Below, in pieces: positions 44,102-53,235 of a stretch of DNA of 64,000 nt. A model generated the notes under the pieces. The model was not told the DNA's origin, made no database searches, and saw only the letters and a list, made by a program, of their open reading frames with translations. Source of the DNA: UBA4877 sp002399345 (lineage in GTDB: Bacteria; Bacillota; Thermoanaerobacteria; Thermoanaerobacterales; UBA4877); assembly GCA_036752905.1 (NCBI GenBank), contig DAIORT010000008.1, forward strand, positions 17,957 through 81,956, given 5' to 3'. How positions within the stretch are numbered: position 1 is the first letter of the stretch; each line of letters opens with the position of its first letter. The position numbers were made by a program, and so were the translations under genes.

Positions 44102-44494
44102 GTGAGATTAAAAATCGACATGTCGGGAAGTACTCCCATTTATCAGCAGATACGCAATCAAATCGTCTTCAAAATAGCTACAGGTCAGCTGAAGGCCGGC
44201 GACAAGCTTCCCACTATACGCCAGCTTGCCTGTGAGATAGGCGTTAATCCCATGACCGTCAGCAAGGCATACGGTATGCTTAAAGATGAAGGAGTTATCC
44301 TGATGGATCGAAGGCACGGTGCCCAGGTTAACCGCCCCCAGCCAAAGAAAAACGCTCTGGACATGGATTTTGACCGTGCAGCCATGCTCCTGATCTCTGA
44401 AGCATATACTAAGGGCGTTTCCCGGGAAGAACTTAAAAAACACATATTGAAGCTCATAAATAATATTTATGTGCAGAGGGAGGATCAGTCGTGA
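44102..44494 (+). CDS. GntR-family regulator, YtrA subfamily
   Basis: 130 residues. GTG start (44102) with GGGGATG upstream. Winged helix: PIYQQIRNQIVFKIATGQLKAGDKLPTIRQLACEIGVNPMTVSKAYGMLKDEGVI. Short C-terminal dimerisation tail (about 85-130) without a ligand domain, as in YtrA-type regulators that control neighbouring ABC or membrane-protein genes. The dyad upstream is its probable binding site. The next gene overlaps by 4 bp. Confidence 0.92.
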   Translation: MRLKIDMSGSTPIYQQIRNQIVFKIATGQLKAGDKLPTIRQLACEIGVNPMTVSKAYGMLKDEGVILMDRRHGAQVNRPQPKKNALDMDFDRAAMLLISEAYTKGVSREELKKHILKLINNIYVQREDQS

Positions 44495-44895
44495 TTGTAA
44501 CTTATATCATAATATTATGGCTTGTATTTGGAGTAACGACAGCTGGATCACTGTATTTCGCGCAGTATCACGATCATCAGATACTGGGGGTCATACTGTC
44601 AAAGGTGTATTCTCAACATGAAGAAGTAAAGAAGATATTAGTCCATTTTGCCAAAACCTGTTGGATCGTTTTACTGCTTTCAGCTGCGTGCAGCCTTTTA
44701 TTATTTGTCGAACCCATCAGGAGCCATGCGGATTTTATAATGATATTGATGATGATGGCCAATCTTTTTTCCAATTGGCTTGTCATTGGTCAATATCAAA
44801 TGAGACTGCAGCATATAAAGGAACAACCGCGGCGCAGACTAATACCCTGTATCATACGATCAGCAGCTGGTTATCCAAATAAGTTTTATATATGA
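44491..44895 (+). CDS. Hypothetical membrane protein of the GntR operon
   Basis: 134 residues with three to four hydrophobic segments (about 3-22, 52-70, 78-98) and a basic tail. GTG-to-ATG overlap with the regulator shows translational coupling. Size and context resemble the DUF1648/SdpI-like membrane proteins often paired with YtrA regulators, but the typical motif is absent and the C-terminal region ends abruptly after a basic stretch, so truncation is possible. Confidence 0.65.
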   Translation: MIVTYIIILWLVFGVTTAGSLYFAQYHDHQILGVILSKVYSQHEEVKKILVHFAKTCWIVLLLSAACSLLLFVEPIRSHADFIMILMMMANLFSNWLVIGQYQMRLQHIKEQPRRRLIPCIIRSAAGYPNKFYI

Positions 44896-44905
44896 CACCA
44901 TAACA

Positions 44906-44944
44906 AAAAATACCGTATGGGCTTAATTCCCAAACGGTATTTTT
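44906..44944. terminator. Bidirectional terminator
   Basis: Stem AAAAATACCGT-x-TGGG / CCCA-x-ACGGTATTTTT with a 7-nt loop, between the convergent GntR operon and the purine permease gene. U-tracts are present on both strands. Confidence 0.88.
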
Positions 44945-44980
44945 ATATACTCTAAACCGGATAAACTAACTATTCTGCAT

Positions 44981-46306
44981 CTAATCTACAAAAAACTTAA
45001 TGGACATTACCAACGCCATTATCAAAGTGCCTAACTCAGGCATTTTCGACCTGTCCATAGTGAATACATACTGAACAACCGAGATCACTGCACTTACTAT
45101 AACGCCCAAAGCAACACCCAATACAAAGTCCCCGGTAAATGCCGTTGTAAGAAGCATGAAGGCCAGCGGGGTCCACTCTAAGGTGGTAAAGTCCACATCT
45201 TTTAAACCTTCCATCATAGATGCGCCTATCATAATAAGAACGGGAGCTGTAGCTGCATTTGGAATTATAAGAAATAAGGGCGAGAAAAACATGGAAAGCA
45301 GGAACATGACGGCGGTCGAAACAGCCGTAAGCCCGGTACGCCCCCCTGCCTCAATTCCAGCTGCAGATTCCACATAAGTCTGCAGATTTGTAATACCGAA
45401 TATACCGCCTACCGATGTACCGATGGCATCCGTGAGAAATACTCGGCTTATTCCTTCAAAGTTCCCATCTTCATCCAGCATCCCTGCCTTACCGGCCAGG
45501 CCGAGGGATGTGCCCATAGTGGAAAAGAAGTCGCTGAGCAATAAAAAAATTAATGTAGGGAGGTTGGCAAACTTAAAGACTCCCTTTACATCCGCCTTGA
45601 ATGCAACATCACCGATTGAGCTTAAATCAAAATTTACTATAGATGAGGGAACTTTTACGACACCCATGAAGATTCCTATTACAGTGGTCAAGATTATAGA
45701 TATAAGGTAGGCTCCGCGAACCTGATACTTTTTACCATTAATATCTACGCGTATAAAGTTTAAAACCAGCGTAATAATAAGGCCGATTAATGCAAGCTGT
45801 ACGGCGGGCTGAGAGAAATCCCCCAGTCCAGAGAAATCTTCCTTTACATATCCTCCGTTTACAACCGCCATCCGGGCAAGAAATATACCGACGGCCGCTC
45901 CAATGCCTATTTTAATATTTTTAGGCATCACGCGCACCATATCCTCCCGGACCTTAAAAAGTGTTAAAAGCGCAAGTATGGCACCCGTAACGACAAACAT
46001 ACCCACACCGACCTGCCAGGTGGCCTGGCCGGTTGCTACTATCGAATAAGCCATTATTGCATTGGTACCCATTCCAGGGGCCAGAGCAAACGGCACCTTG
46101 GAATAAAAAGCAGACACTAGTGTAAATATTCCAGACATAAGAGCGGTCGTGATCATTACGCCCTTGGGATTCATTCCGGCATCGGCCATCATTGAAGACT
46201 GCACCACAAGAATGTAAGACATTGTGGCAAATGTAGTGATACCGGCCACTATCTCTGTTTTTACATTCGTACCCCTCTTTTTTAATTCGAAATAGTCACT
46301 CAGCAT
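44981..46306 (-). CDS. NCS2 purine permease, AzgA/PbuG type
   Basis: 441 residues, about 12-14 membrane segments. N-terminal signature FELKKRGTNVKTEIVAGITTFATMSYILVVQ and the segments VPFALAPGMGTNA and SLGLAGKAG identify the AzgA branch, which imports guanine, hypoxanthine or adenine. Only 38 bp after the adenine deaminase gene, so probably under the same riboswitch. Confidence 0.9.
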   Translation of the reverse strand: MLSDYFELKKRGTNVKTEIVAGITTFATMSYILVVQSSMMADAGMNPKGVMITTALMSGIFTLVSAFYSKVPFALAPGMGTNAIMAYSIVATGQATWQVGVGMFVVTGAILALLTLFKVREDMVRVMPKNIKIGIGAAVGIFLARMAVVNGGYVKEDFSGLGDFSQPAVQLALIGLIITLVLNFIRVDINGKKYQVRGAYLISIILTTVIGIFMGVVKVPSSIVNFDLSSIGDVAFKADVKGVFKFANLPTLIFLLLSDFFSTMGTSLGLAGKAGMLDEDGNFEGISRVFLTDAIGTSVGGIFGITNLQTYVESAAGIEAGGRTGLTAVSTAVMFLLSMFFSPLFLIIPNAATAPVLIMIGASMMEGLKDVDFTTLEWTPLAFMLLTTAFTGDFVLGVALGVIVSAVISVVQYVFTMDRSKMPELGTLIMALVMSIKFFVD

Positions 46307-46344
46307 TGATTTATGCTACCCCCTATCCATATTTATACGCTTTT

Positions 46345-48120
46345 TTATTCAAACACAGGAATAAATTCCTGAGTAGATCCGTCTACAATACCCCTGTCCG
46401 AAATAAGGGTACCCGGCACTACGACCAGAGCAAGTCCCGTAATTTTGGGAATAATATTTTCCCCGCCGCAAACATCACATATTGCCTTTATTACTTTATC
46501 TACCTGGGGAGCTAACTCTTGGACGGGAAGGTCAGACATTAAACCCGCAACAGGCAGAGCCGCTGTGGCTTTGACCTTACCGTTTAAAACAACCGTAATA
46601 CCGCCGCCCGTAGCGCACAGCTCCTTAGCCGCCACATATGCATCCTCGGGATCTTTATAAATCACACAGAAATTATGCGAATCATGAGAAACCGTAGAAG
46701 CAACGGCACCAGCGGCCAGGCCGGAATCCCTTATCACGGCAACCGTCTTGTCATCGTTTCCGTGCCTGTTGCATACAGCTACATAAGTCAGATTAGGATC
46801 ACGACTTAAATCCACTAAGCCTCCAGTTACAGGCAAATCCTCTAAAACTGCCTTGTTAAAAGGCCCGCCATTATACTTGCATACAATCACATTAGTATTT
46901 ACCGAATCCTGTGCATCTTGCGGAGCTTTTAGCAGAAAATCTTCGGCAGACGTGATCTGCTTCATATTCATTGTATTTGGGAAAGAATATTGTTTTTTCT
47001 CCTCTTCCCCTTCACTGGGGATATAACTTCCCCTCTCTGCCACCAGCCGCCCACCGGCAAAAACAGCTACCGGCTGTTCTCCGTCAAGTTCTTTAACAAG
47101 CTGCATGTCGGCAACATAGCCCGGCGCTATTGCGCCCAAATCAGAAAAACCATACTCCCGCGCAGCATTAAGCGTAGCGCAACGTATAGCATCCACAGGA
47201 TCAGTTCCCAGCTTTATCGCTTTACGCACCACACGGTTAAGGTGGCCTGTCTCAAGAATGTCCTTTGCATGAACATCATCGGTGCAAAGAGAGACAAAAT
47301 CAAGATAACGCATATCCTTTAAACCCTCAAGCTGCTCCTTTAGAAAATCGGTCATTGAGCTGGACTTTAAATTAATATGAATCCCCGTGCGCAGCTTTTG
47401 GGCACATTCCTCGGCAAATCGGCATTCATGATCACTCTTTGGCCCAGCATCAGCATATGCCTGCATCTCTTTACCCCTAAGTCCAGGAGCATGGCCCTGG
47501 ATAAACACATCCCTTTTAAGTCCCTCCTCTAATATATCGTGCATTCGCTGCTCGTTTTTTACAACATTAACATAATCCATAACCTCGGCTATTCCGATAA
47601 CACCTGGGGTATCCAAAAGCTCCCCTATCTCCTTCGAAGTAAAAGAAGCTCCGGCTCCTTCCAGTGCCGGCACAGACGGTACGCATGACGGAGCAAGTAC
47701 ATACTGGCGCAGCGGGGTTTTCTTCGCGCTTTTTAACATAAACTTTATACCCTCGATACCCATCACATTACCAATCTCGTGAGGATCCGTTACTACGGTG
47801 GTTGTTCCCCACGGCAAAACTGCCTTGGCGAACTGCTCCGGAATCATCATTGTGCTTTCTACATGCATATGGGTATCGATCAAACCCGGAATTAGATAGG
47901 CACCCTGTCCGTCATATACGCTGCTGCTCTCTAAGGTGGTTTCTTCACCCTCCATGCGAACACGGACAATCATTCCATCTAAAGCATCCACACAGGCTGG
48001 ATAAATTTCGCCGGTGATGACATTAACAAACTTTACATTCTTAATTGTTAAATCACACGGTATTTTTTGCATAGCCGCAGCAATAAGGCGGCTTCTGTCA
48101 GTAGGACCGGTTGTTCTCAT
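46345..48120 (-). CDS. ade: Adenine deaminase
   Basis: Converts adenine to hypoxanthine and ammonia. 591-residue amidohydrolase: DTHMHVESTMM (metal His pair), IQGHAPGLRG, and SLCTDDVHAKDI (catalytic Asp). Second domain C-terminal (about 400-590). GGAGGAG precedes the ATG. With the downstream permease it forms a purine salvage pair controlled by the upstream riboswitch. Confidence 0.96.
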   Translation of the reverse strand: MRTTGPTDRSRLIAAAMQKIPCDLTIKNVKFVNVITGEIYPACVDALDGMIVRVRMEGEETTLESSSVYDGQGAYLIPGLIDTHMHVESTMMIPEQFAKAVLPWGTTTVVTDPHEIGNVMGIEGIKFMLKSAKKTPLRQYVLAPSCVPSVPALEGAGASFTSKEIGELLDTPGVIGIAEVMDYVNVVKNEQRMHDILEEGLKRDVFIQGHAPGLRGKEMQAYADAGPKSDHECRFAEECAQKLRTGIHINLKSSSMTDFLKEQLEGLKDMRYLDFVSLCTDDVHAKDILETGHLNRVVRKAIKLGTDPVDAIRCATLNAAREYGFSDLGAIAPGYVADMQLVKELDGEQPVAVFAGGRLVAERGSYIPSEGEEEKKQYSFPNTMNMKQITSAEDFLLKAPQDAQDSVNTNVIVCKYNGGPFNKAVLEDLPVTGGLVDLSRDPNLTYVAVCNRHGNDDKTVAVIRDSGLAAGAVASTVSHDSHNFCVIYKDPEDAYVAAKELCATGGGITVVLNGKVKATAALPVAGLMSDLPVQELAPQVDKVIKAICDVCGGENIIPKITGLALVVVPGTLISDRGIVDGSTQEFIPVFE

Positions 48121-48140
48121 ATTATCTCCTCCGATTTAAT

Positions 48141-48183
48141 AATAAATAAAAAAAGACAAGGATACAGTGTTCCTTGTCTTTTT
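48141..48183 (-). terminator. Attenuator hairpin of the purine riboswitch
   Basis: Perfect 13-bp stem AAAAAGACAAGGA / TCCTTGTCTTTTT with an 8-nt loop followed on the minus strand by UUUUUAUUUAUU. Its 5' arm and loop can instead pair with the 3' arm of aptamer helix P1, giving an antiterminator. Confidence 0.88.
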
Positions 48184-48257
48184 ATGCAATAATTAAAGAA
48201 TCGTAGAATAATATAAAAAATTAAACTGCGATTTCGTTAAAGCAATTGAAAAGAACA

Positions 48258-48323
48258 CCATAGCGTAGATGGTTTGCGGCCATCGCGTAGAAACGTCCAC
48301 ACCGTATTTGTGAACTTATATGG
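48258..48323 (-). ncRNA. Purine riboswitch aptamer, guanine-type by sequence
   Basis: Minus-strand reading: P1 CCAUA / UAUGG; P2 GUUCACA / UGUGGAC with loop AAUACGG; J2/3 core GUUUCUAC; P3 GAUGG / CCAUC with loop CCGCAAA, carrying complementary loop-loop bases; J3/1 GC before P1. The nucleotide that pairs with the ligand (position 74 in xpt numbering) is C, the guanine/hypoxanthine type, not the U of adenine switches. P3 carries an extra asymmetric internal loop (C opposite UA) that makes it slightly unusual. Confidence 0.87.
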
Positions 48324-48659
48324 CAATCATATTCTCAATAATATTCAATTTTATAATTGGATTATACCACCTCTTGCTGATAAAAGCAATTATGATTCTT
48401 TTAAATATATTTTTATTTTTGTTGGTTGATAAACACTGGTCACAGCTATTTTGAATATATATATATTACCTCAAAATACAGCTTTCTAATAAATTATTCA
48501 TTTTTATTTTCTTAAGGATTATTATTTTAATGTATATAACGTTAAAATTATATATTTTATACATATTAAATGAATAATACATATTTCTCATTACATGAAT
48601 TATATTTGCGGCTGGCATGTCGGTTGCACTATGTAACTTCAAAACGCTTATTGAATATC
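48324..48659. other. AT-rich stretch upstream of the origin, no gene
   Basis: Very AT-rich, no open frame of note. Probably contains the promoter of the ade transcript and part of the origin region. No distinct element could be supported. Confidence 0.4.
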
Positions 48660-48816
48660 TGTTGATAATTTGATATCATAATTGTGGATAACTTTTTTAT
48701 GAAAGTATTTTTCCACAGACTGTTGATAATTTTGTGGATAATTTGTTTATAATTTTTGTTAATTACGCTTTAATTATAATTCACATCCTGTTAATTTGTT
48801 GATTAAATTTTCCACA
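48660..48816. other. oriC: Origin of replication, DnaA-box cluster
   Basis: Two perfect plus-strand boxes TGTGGATAA (48683-48691, 48733-48741), two TGTTGATAA boxes with one mismatch (48660-48668, 48721-48729), and two minus-strand TTTTCCACA boxes with one mismatch (48709-48717, 48808-48816), in an AT-rich stretch just upstream of dnaA. Gene direction switches across this point. A second weaker site, AAATCCACA near 50510, lies between dnaA and dnaN. Confidence 0.93.
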
Positions 48817-48910
48817 TACCATTTGGTCTTTGTAAAATACGAGACCTTAGGTTATACAAAACCGGATGGCCGCGGCAAATTATAAATAAAAGGCGGCAAA
48901 CATGAAAACA

Positions 48911-48933
48911 GAAATATGCCCGGGGCATGTTTC
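48911..48933. promoter_or_regulatory. Inverted repeat in the dnaA leader
   Basis: 23-bp dyad with 11-bp arms around a central G (ATATGCCC-G-GGGCATGT core; one mismatch). Lies between the DnaA boxes and dnaA. Possible operator; no known binding consensus recognised. Confidence 0.4.
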
Positions 48934-48976
48934 CAAATTTACAGACATGACCAAAACAGCTATGTCACCAGTCTGT

Positions 48977-49001
48977 GGCCTCCTTACTCATTAAGGAGGC
49001 C
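48977..49001 (+). promoter_or_regulatory. Stem-loop in the dnaA 5' leader
   Basis: Perfect 10-bp stem GGCCTCCTTA / TAAGGAGGCC with a 5-nt loop, ending 26 bp before the dnaA ATG. It has no U-tract, so is not a standard terminator. Its 3' arm contains AAGGAGG, an anti-Shine-Dalgarno match that is paired in the hairpin. The functional ribosome-binding site GGGGGAC is separate and adjacent to the ATG. Confidence 0.6.
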
Positions 49002-49027
49002 AAAATATCTTATTAGGGGGACGCAAT

Positions 49028-50353
49028 ATGGATGAGCAACTTCAAAACCTCTGGGGCAAGGTAACTAAGCGTGTAAAATTAGAACTTACCGAGGTAAGCT
49101 ATAATGCATGGTTTAAACTATTAATTCCACTGGACATGAATATAGACACCGTTACCTTAGGAGTAACCAATTCCTTTACTTGTAATGTTATAAACGAAAG
49201 ATACATAGGATTTCTCACCAGTATTGTCGAATCTGTCGGTGAAAAAAAATACAAGGTTGAGGTCAAGGTAATTGATAAGAACGAATATGAAAAGCAAAAT
49301 AGCAAGACGGATTTTCCTGACAACCTAATAAATTTTCTCAATCCAAAATATACGTTTGATACCTTTGTCATAGGCAACAGCAATAGATTTGCTCATGCTG
49401 CATCATTGGCAGTAGCACAATCTCCGGCCCATGCATACAACCCTCTTTTTATATATGGAGGCGTCGGCCTGGGAAAAACACACCTTATGCACGCTATAGG
49501 CCATTATATATTAAGTAATAACAAGAACATGAAGGTACTTTATGTTACCTCTGAAAAATTTACCAATGACTTGATAAATGCCATAAAAGATGATAAAAAC
49601 GAAGAATTCAGAAACAAATACAGAAGCGTTGATGTTCTTTTGATCGATGATATTCAGTTTATAGGAGATAAAGAGCGGACCCAGGAAGAATTCTTCCATA
49701 CTTTTAATACGCTTTATGAATCCAACAAACAGATTGTTGTATCTTCAGACCGACCGCCCAAGGAGATCCAGCAGCTGGAAGACAGATTGATTTCCAGGTT
49801 TGAATGGGGTCTCATTGCAGATATACAGCCTCCGGATTTTGAGACCAGAATAGCCATACTAAAGAAAAAAGCGCAACAGGAAAATATAGAAATCCCCAAT
49901 GATGTTATGGTCTATATGGCTAAACAGATTCAATCCAACATAAGGGAATTGGAGGGTGCACTCATTAAAGTAGCTGCCTATAGTACTTTTATTGATACAG
50001 ATATTACTGTAGATATGGCCCAGGAGGCTCTTAAGGATATATTAAGGCAAAATGCAAAAAGAGAAATAAATGCTCAGTTTATAGAAGAGGTAGTGGCTAA
50101 AAGATATAATATTAAGATCTCAGACATGAAATCCAAGAAAAGGACAAAGAACTTTACCGTTCCGAGGCAGGTAGCCATGTATCTGTGCAGGGAGCTTACA
50201 GATATGTCTCTTCCTAAAATAGGTGATGAATTCGGCGGAAAAGACCACACTACCGTCATACATTCCTGTGACAAGATATCTAAAGAAATTAAAAATGACA
50301 GTGAAATGAGGTCTACTATTGAAAGTATTAAAAAAGAGATATTAGGAGAGTAA
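49028..50353 (+). CDS. dnaA: Chromosomal replication initiator DnaA
   Basis: 441 residues: N-terminal helicase-loading domain (about 1-80), short linker, AAA+ domain with Walker A GGVGLGKTHL and Walker B VLLIDDIQF, and the C-terminal DNA-binding domain with FGGKDHTTVIHSCDKI. Preceded by the DnaA-box cluster. Confidence 0.98.
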   Translation: MDEQLQNLWGKVTKRVKLELTEVSYNAWFKLLIPLDMNIDTVTLGVTNSFTCNVINERYIGFLTSIVESVGEKKYKVEVKVIDKNEYEKQNSKTDFPDNLINFLNPKYTFDTFVIGNSNRFAHAASLAVAQSPAHAYNPLFIYGGVGLGKTHLMHAIGHYILSNNKNMKVLYVTSEKFTNDLINAIKDDKNEEFRNKYRSVDVLLIDDIQFIGDKERTQEEFFHTFNTLYESNKQIVVSSDRPPKEIQQLEDRLISRFEWGLIADIQPPDFETRIAILKKKAQQENIEIPNDVMVYMAKQIQSNIRELEGALIKVAAYSTFIDTDITVDMAQEALKDILRQNAKREINAQFIEEVVAKRYNIKISDMKSKKRTKNFTVPRQVAMYLCRELTDMSLPKIGDEFGGKDHTTVIHSCDKISKEIKNDSEMRSTIESIKKEILGE

Positions 50354-50565
50354 TTCACAGTTTACACGTTAATAACACCTGTGGAAAAAAATATTTCATT
50401 GCATCTTAATATTATATGTTTTAAAGTGTGATTTTAGAACTATTTTTTTAACACATTTTTGTACAAGCCAATGTGTCGTCTTATATTAAATTAAGATGGT
50501 TTTTAACAAATCCACAGCTCCTACTACTACTGTTAATAAAATATATAAAGAAAAGAGGAAAAGAA
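50354..50565. other. dnaA-dnaN intergenic region
   Basis: About 210 bp, AT-rich. Contains TGTGGAAAA and AAATCCACA (1-2 mismatches from the DnaA box), which could form a minor downstream half of a bipartite origin. No terminator hairpin is evident. Confidence 0.45.
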
Positions 50566-51657
50566 ATGAAGATAACCGTAAACACACAAGAAATACAAAA
50601 TGCTGTTAATAGAGTACTTAAAGGAATAAATACTAAAACAACCATGCCTATATTAGAAGGTATATACATAAAGGCTGCAGATAATAAAGTAACCATGATA
50701 GCCACTGATCTTGAGCTTACTATAATGACACATATTTCGGCCAATATATCAGAAGAGGGAGAAACGGTTATCAATTCGCGGATATTTTCCGATATTGTAA
50801 AGACAATGCCCGGTTCCGATATCATAATAGAGGTAAAAGATAACAAAGCAGTACTTAAAAGCTTAAATAGTGTATTTAACATCTCTTGTTTTAATCCTGA
50901 TGAATTTCCTCAGCTACCGGAAATGCAGGCTGATGAAGGGATAGTATTGGATCAGGAAACTCTAAATTCCATGATTAAGGGAACAATATTTGCAGTTTCA
51001 ACAGATATGTCACATCCCATATTAAACGGATCACTTTTGAAGATTGAAGATGGAAATGCGGTAATGGTTGCACTGGACGGTTACAGGCTCTCAATCAGGA
51101 AGTATAATATAGATAAGGATGTCAGTCTTAAAATTGTTATACCTTATAAGGCCTTAAACGAGCTCACAAAACTGCTGGAAACGGGAAAGGTTACCATATC
51201 TGCCGGGGCTAATCAGGCCGTCTTTGACATGGGACATACCACTGTATATACGCGGCTTCTTGAGGGAGAATATATACAGTATGAGAATATTATACCAGAC
51301 GAGAAGAATCTGGTATGCGAGATAAAGACGGAAGAGATCGTGGACACCATAGAGAGAGCCAGCCTGATTTCCAGTAACAGAAAGACTTTGGTCAAGTTTA
51401 CTTTTGATGGCGATTATGTAGGTGTGGAGGCCAGGGATGAACGCGGCTACTTTAATGAAGGACTGGACATAAAGGCGGACGGTCCCGGTCTTTCCATAGC
51501 TTTTAACTCGGTATATCTTTTGGATGCGTTAAGGACGATAGAAGATAAAACCATTAAAATGGAGCTTTTAAGCGGGATGTCACCTTGTATAATCAAGCCA
51601 ACGGCAGGTGAAGAATACCTATATCTTGTATTGCCAGTCAAGATGAAGGAGGACTGA
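50566..51657 (+). CDS. dnaN: DNA polymerase III beta sliding clamp
   Basis: About 363 residues forming three repeated clamp domains; ends with VLPVKM, the conserved C-terminal element. ATG at 50566 (MKITVNTQ) chosen with an AGAGGAAAAGAA leader; the earlier frame from 50473 extends into the non-coding spacer. Confidence 0.97.
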   Translation: MKITVNTQEIQNAVNRVLKGINTKTTMPILEGIYIKAADNKVTMIATDLELTIMTHISANISEEGETVINSRIFSDIVKTMPGSDIIIEVKDNKAVLKSLNSVFNISCFNPDEFPQLPEMQADEGIVLDQETLNSMIKGTIFAVSTDMSHPILNGSLLKIEDGNAVMVALDGYRLSIRKYNIDKDVSLKIVIPYKALNELTKLLETGKVTISAGANQAVFDMGHTTVYTRLLEGEYIQYENIIPDEKNLVCEIKTEEIVDTIERASLISSNRKTLVKFTFDGDYVGVEARDERGYFNEGLDIKADGPGLSIAFNSVYLLDALRTIEDKTIKMELLSGMSPCIIKPTAGEEYLYLVLPVKMKED

Positions 51658-51876
51658 TTGTATATGGATTTAAAAATAAATTCGCACTACATCACGCTGG
51701 GGGATTTTTTAAAGTTTTTTGGCCTGGCCGCTACAGGCGGGGATGCAAAAATGATAGTAAAGTCAGGAGGCGTCCTGGTGAACGGAGAGGTATGCATTAT
51801 GAGGGGTAAAAAACTCATGGAAGGCGATACGGTTGAGTATGACGGCCATACATATACAATAAAAGAAAGTAAATAA
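51658..51876 (+). CDS. yaaA: S4-domain RNA-binding protein YaaA (RlbA)
   Basis: About 70 residues with an S4 fold (ITLGDFLKFFGLAATGGDAKMIVKSGGVLVNGE). Either the TTG at 51658 (5 bp from AAGGAGG) or the ATG at 51664 (11 bp) could be the start. Conserved between dnaN and recF, where it is thought to assist large ribosomal subunit assembly. Confidence 0.93.
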   Translation: MYMDLKINSHYITLGDFLKFFGLAATGGDAKMIVKSGGVLVNGEVCIMRGKKLMEGDTVEYDGHTYTIKESK

Positions 51877-51902
51877 TCTGTAGTATAGAGGTGTGCAGGT
51901 CT

Positions 51903-52958
51903 ATGTATATAGAGGAGCTTAAATTAGAAAATTATAGGAACTTCAAAAAGCTTTATCTGGAGTTTGATAAGGGGATTAATATGGTCCTGGGCAATAACGC
52001 CGTAGGAAAAACCAATATACTTGAATGCATATACCTGCTCAGCCGGGGTAAATCCTTTAAGACACAAAGATTAAATGAAATTATAAATTATGATGAAAAC
52101 AATTTTTATGCAAATTTAAAAGCTGTAAGAGGCTCGGGAGAATTCTCTGTACGTTATGGTTACAATAGGGATGGTAAAAAACAAATAGGTTTAAACGGTA
52201 TGAATATCAATAAGAACTCTGAGCTGCTTGGAAATTTATACACAATTCTCTTTGTTCCGGAAGATCTTTATATTGTAAAAGGAAACCCCAAGCAAAGAAG
52301 GGATTTTATTGATGAAGTCTTAATACAGATAAGACCTAATTATAGGTATGATTTGATGAGGTACTACAGAACTTTAAAGCAAAGGAACAACCTTCTTAAA
52401 AATATTGCAACAAAACCCTCTTTGCGGTATACTTTATACTCGTGGGATCAACAGATAATAGCATATGGGCTAAAGATAGCCAGTATGAGGTCAAGATTTG
52501 TAAATATTATTTCCGGTATTGCGTCGCGCATTCATAAGAAATTAAGCGGCGGAGAAGAATTAGATGTTAAATATATTGTCAACTTTGGGAATAATAAAGA
52601 TGATTACGTTAATTTAATAAAGGAAAGCGCGGATAAGGACATATCATATGGACTTACCACCATAGGACCTCACCGTGATGATATAAAAATACTTCTTGAT
52701 GGAAGGGAAGCTAAAAACTACTCATCCCAAGGTCAACAAAAGACTATAGCCTTAAGTCTTAAATTATCAGAAATAAAAATTGTCGAAAAGGAGATTGGGG
52801 AGAGTCCAATATTTTTACTTGATGATGTTTTCTCAGAATTAGATGAAGAACGTAAGGGTTTTATAATAGACACTATAAGTGGAATGCAGTCTTTGATCAC
52901 AGCTAACGAGCTGTATCTTGAAGGAGACTGGAATAAAATAAGGTTGGGGGTGGTATGA
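51903..52958 (+). CDS. recF: DNA replication and repair protein RecF
   Basis: About 351 residues. SMC-like ATPase: N-terminal MYIEELKLENYRNF, Walker A GNNAVGKTNIL, signature YSSQGQQKT, Walker B PIFLLDDVFSELD. ATG at 51903 with GAGGTG upstream. Confidence 0.96.
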   Translation: MYIEELKLENYRNFKKLYLEFDKGINMVLGNNAVGKTNILECIYLLSRGKSFKTQRLNEIINYDENNFYANLKAVRGSGEFSVRYGYNRDGKKQIGLNGMNINKNSELLGNLYTILFVPEDLYIVKGNPKQRRDFIDEVLIQIRPNYRYDLMRYYRTLKQRNNLLKNIATKPSLRYTLYSWDQQIIAYGLKIASMRSRFVNIISGIASRIHKKLSGGEELDVKYIVNFGNNKDDYVNLIKESADKDISYGLTTIGPHRDDIKILLDGREAKNYSSQGQQKTIALSLKLSEIKIVEKEIGESPIFLLDDVFSELDEERKGFIIDTISGMQSLITANELYLEGDWNKIRLGVV

Positions 52959-53224
52959 TGTTCCTTCATATTGGGAGGAGTATTGTTATACCGTTAAGAA
53001 GTCTCATAGGTATAATAGACTATGATTCATTCATATCATCGGAAATAAATCAAGATTTTATAAATATATACCGAGAAGAGGGTTTTTTAAAAAATAAAAT
53101 TACCAAAGATGTCAAATCTCTTGTATTGGTAGAAGAAGATGCAAAATATTATATTTATTGCTCTCCCATATCGTCCGTGACCTTATATAAGAGAGCTGCA
53201 AATCCGTATGAAATAACTGAATAG
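52955..53224 (+). CDS. remB: Extracellular matrix regulator RemB family protein
   Basis: 89 residues of the DUF370 family, beginning MFLHIGRSIVIPLRSLIGI. In Bacillus the related protein influences biofilm matrix genes. Conserved between recF and gyrB; overlaps recF by 4 bp. Confidence 0.88.
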   Translation: MMFLHIGRSIVIPLRSLIGIIDYDSFISSEINQDFINIYREEGFLKNKITKDVKSLVLVEEDAKYYIYCSPISSVTLYKRAANPYEITE

Positions 53225-53235
53225 GTGGTGAATTA

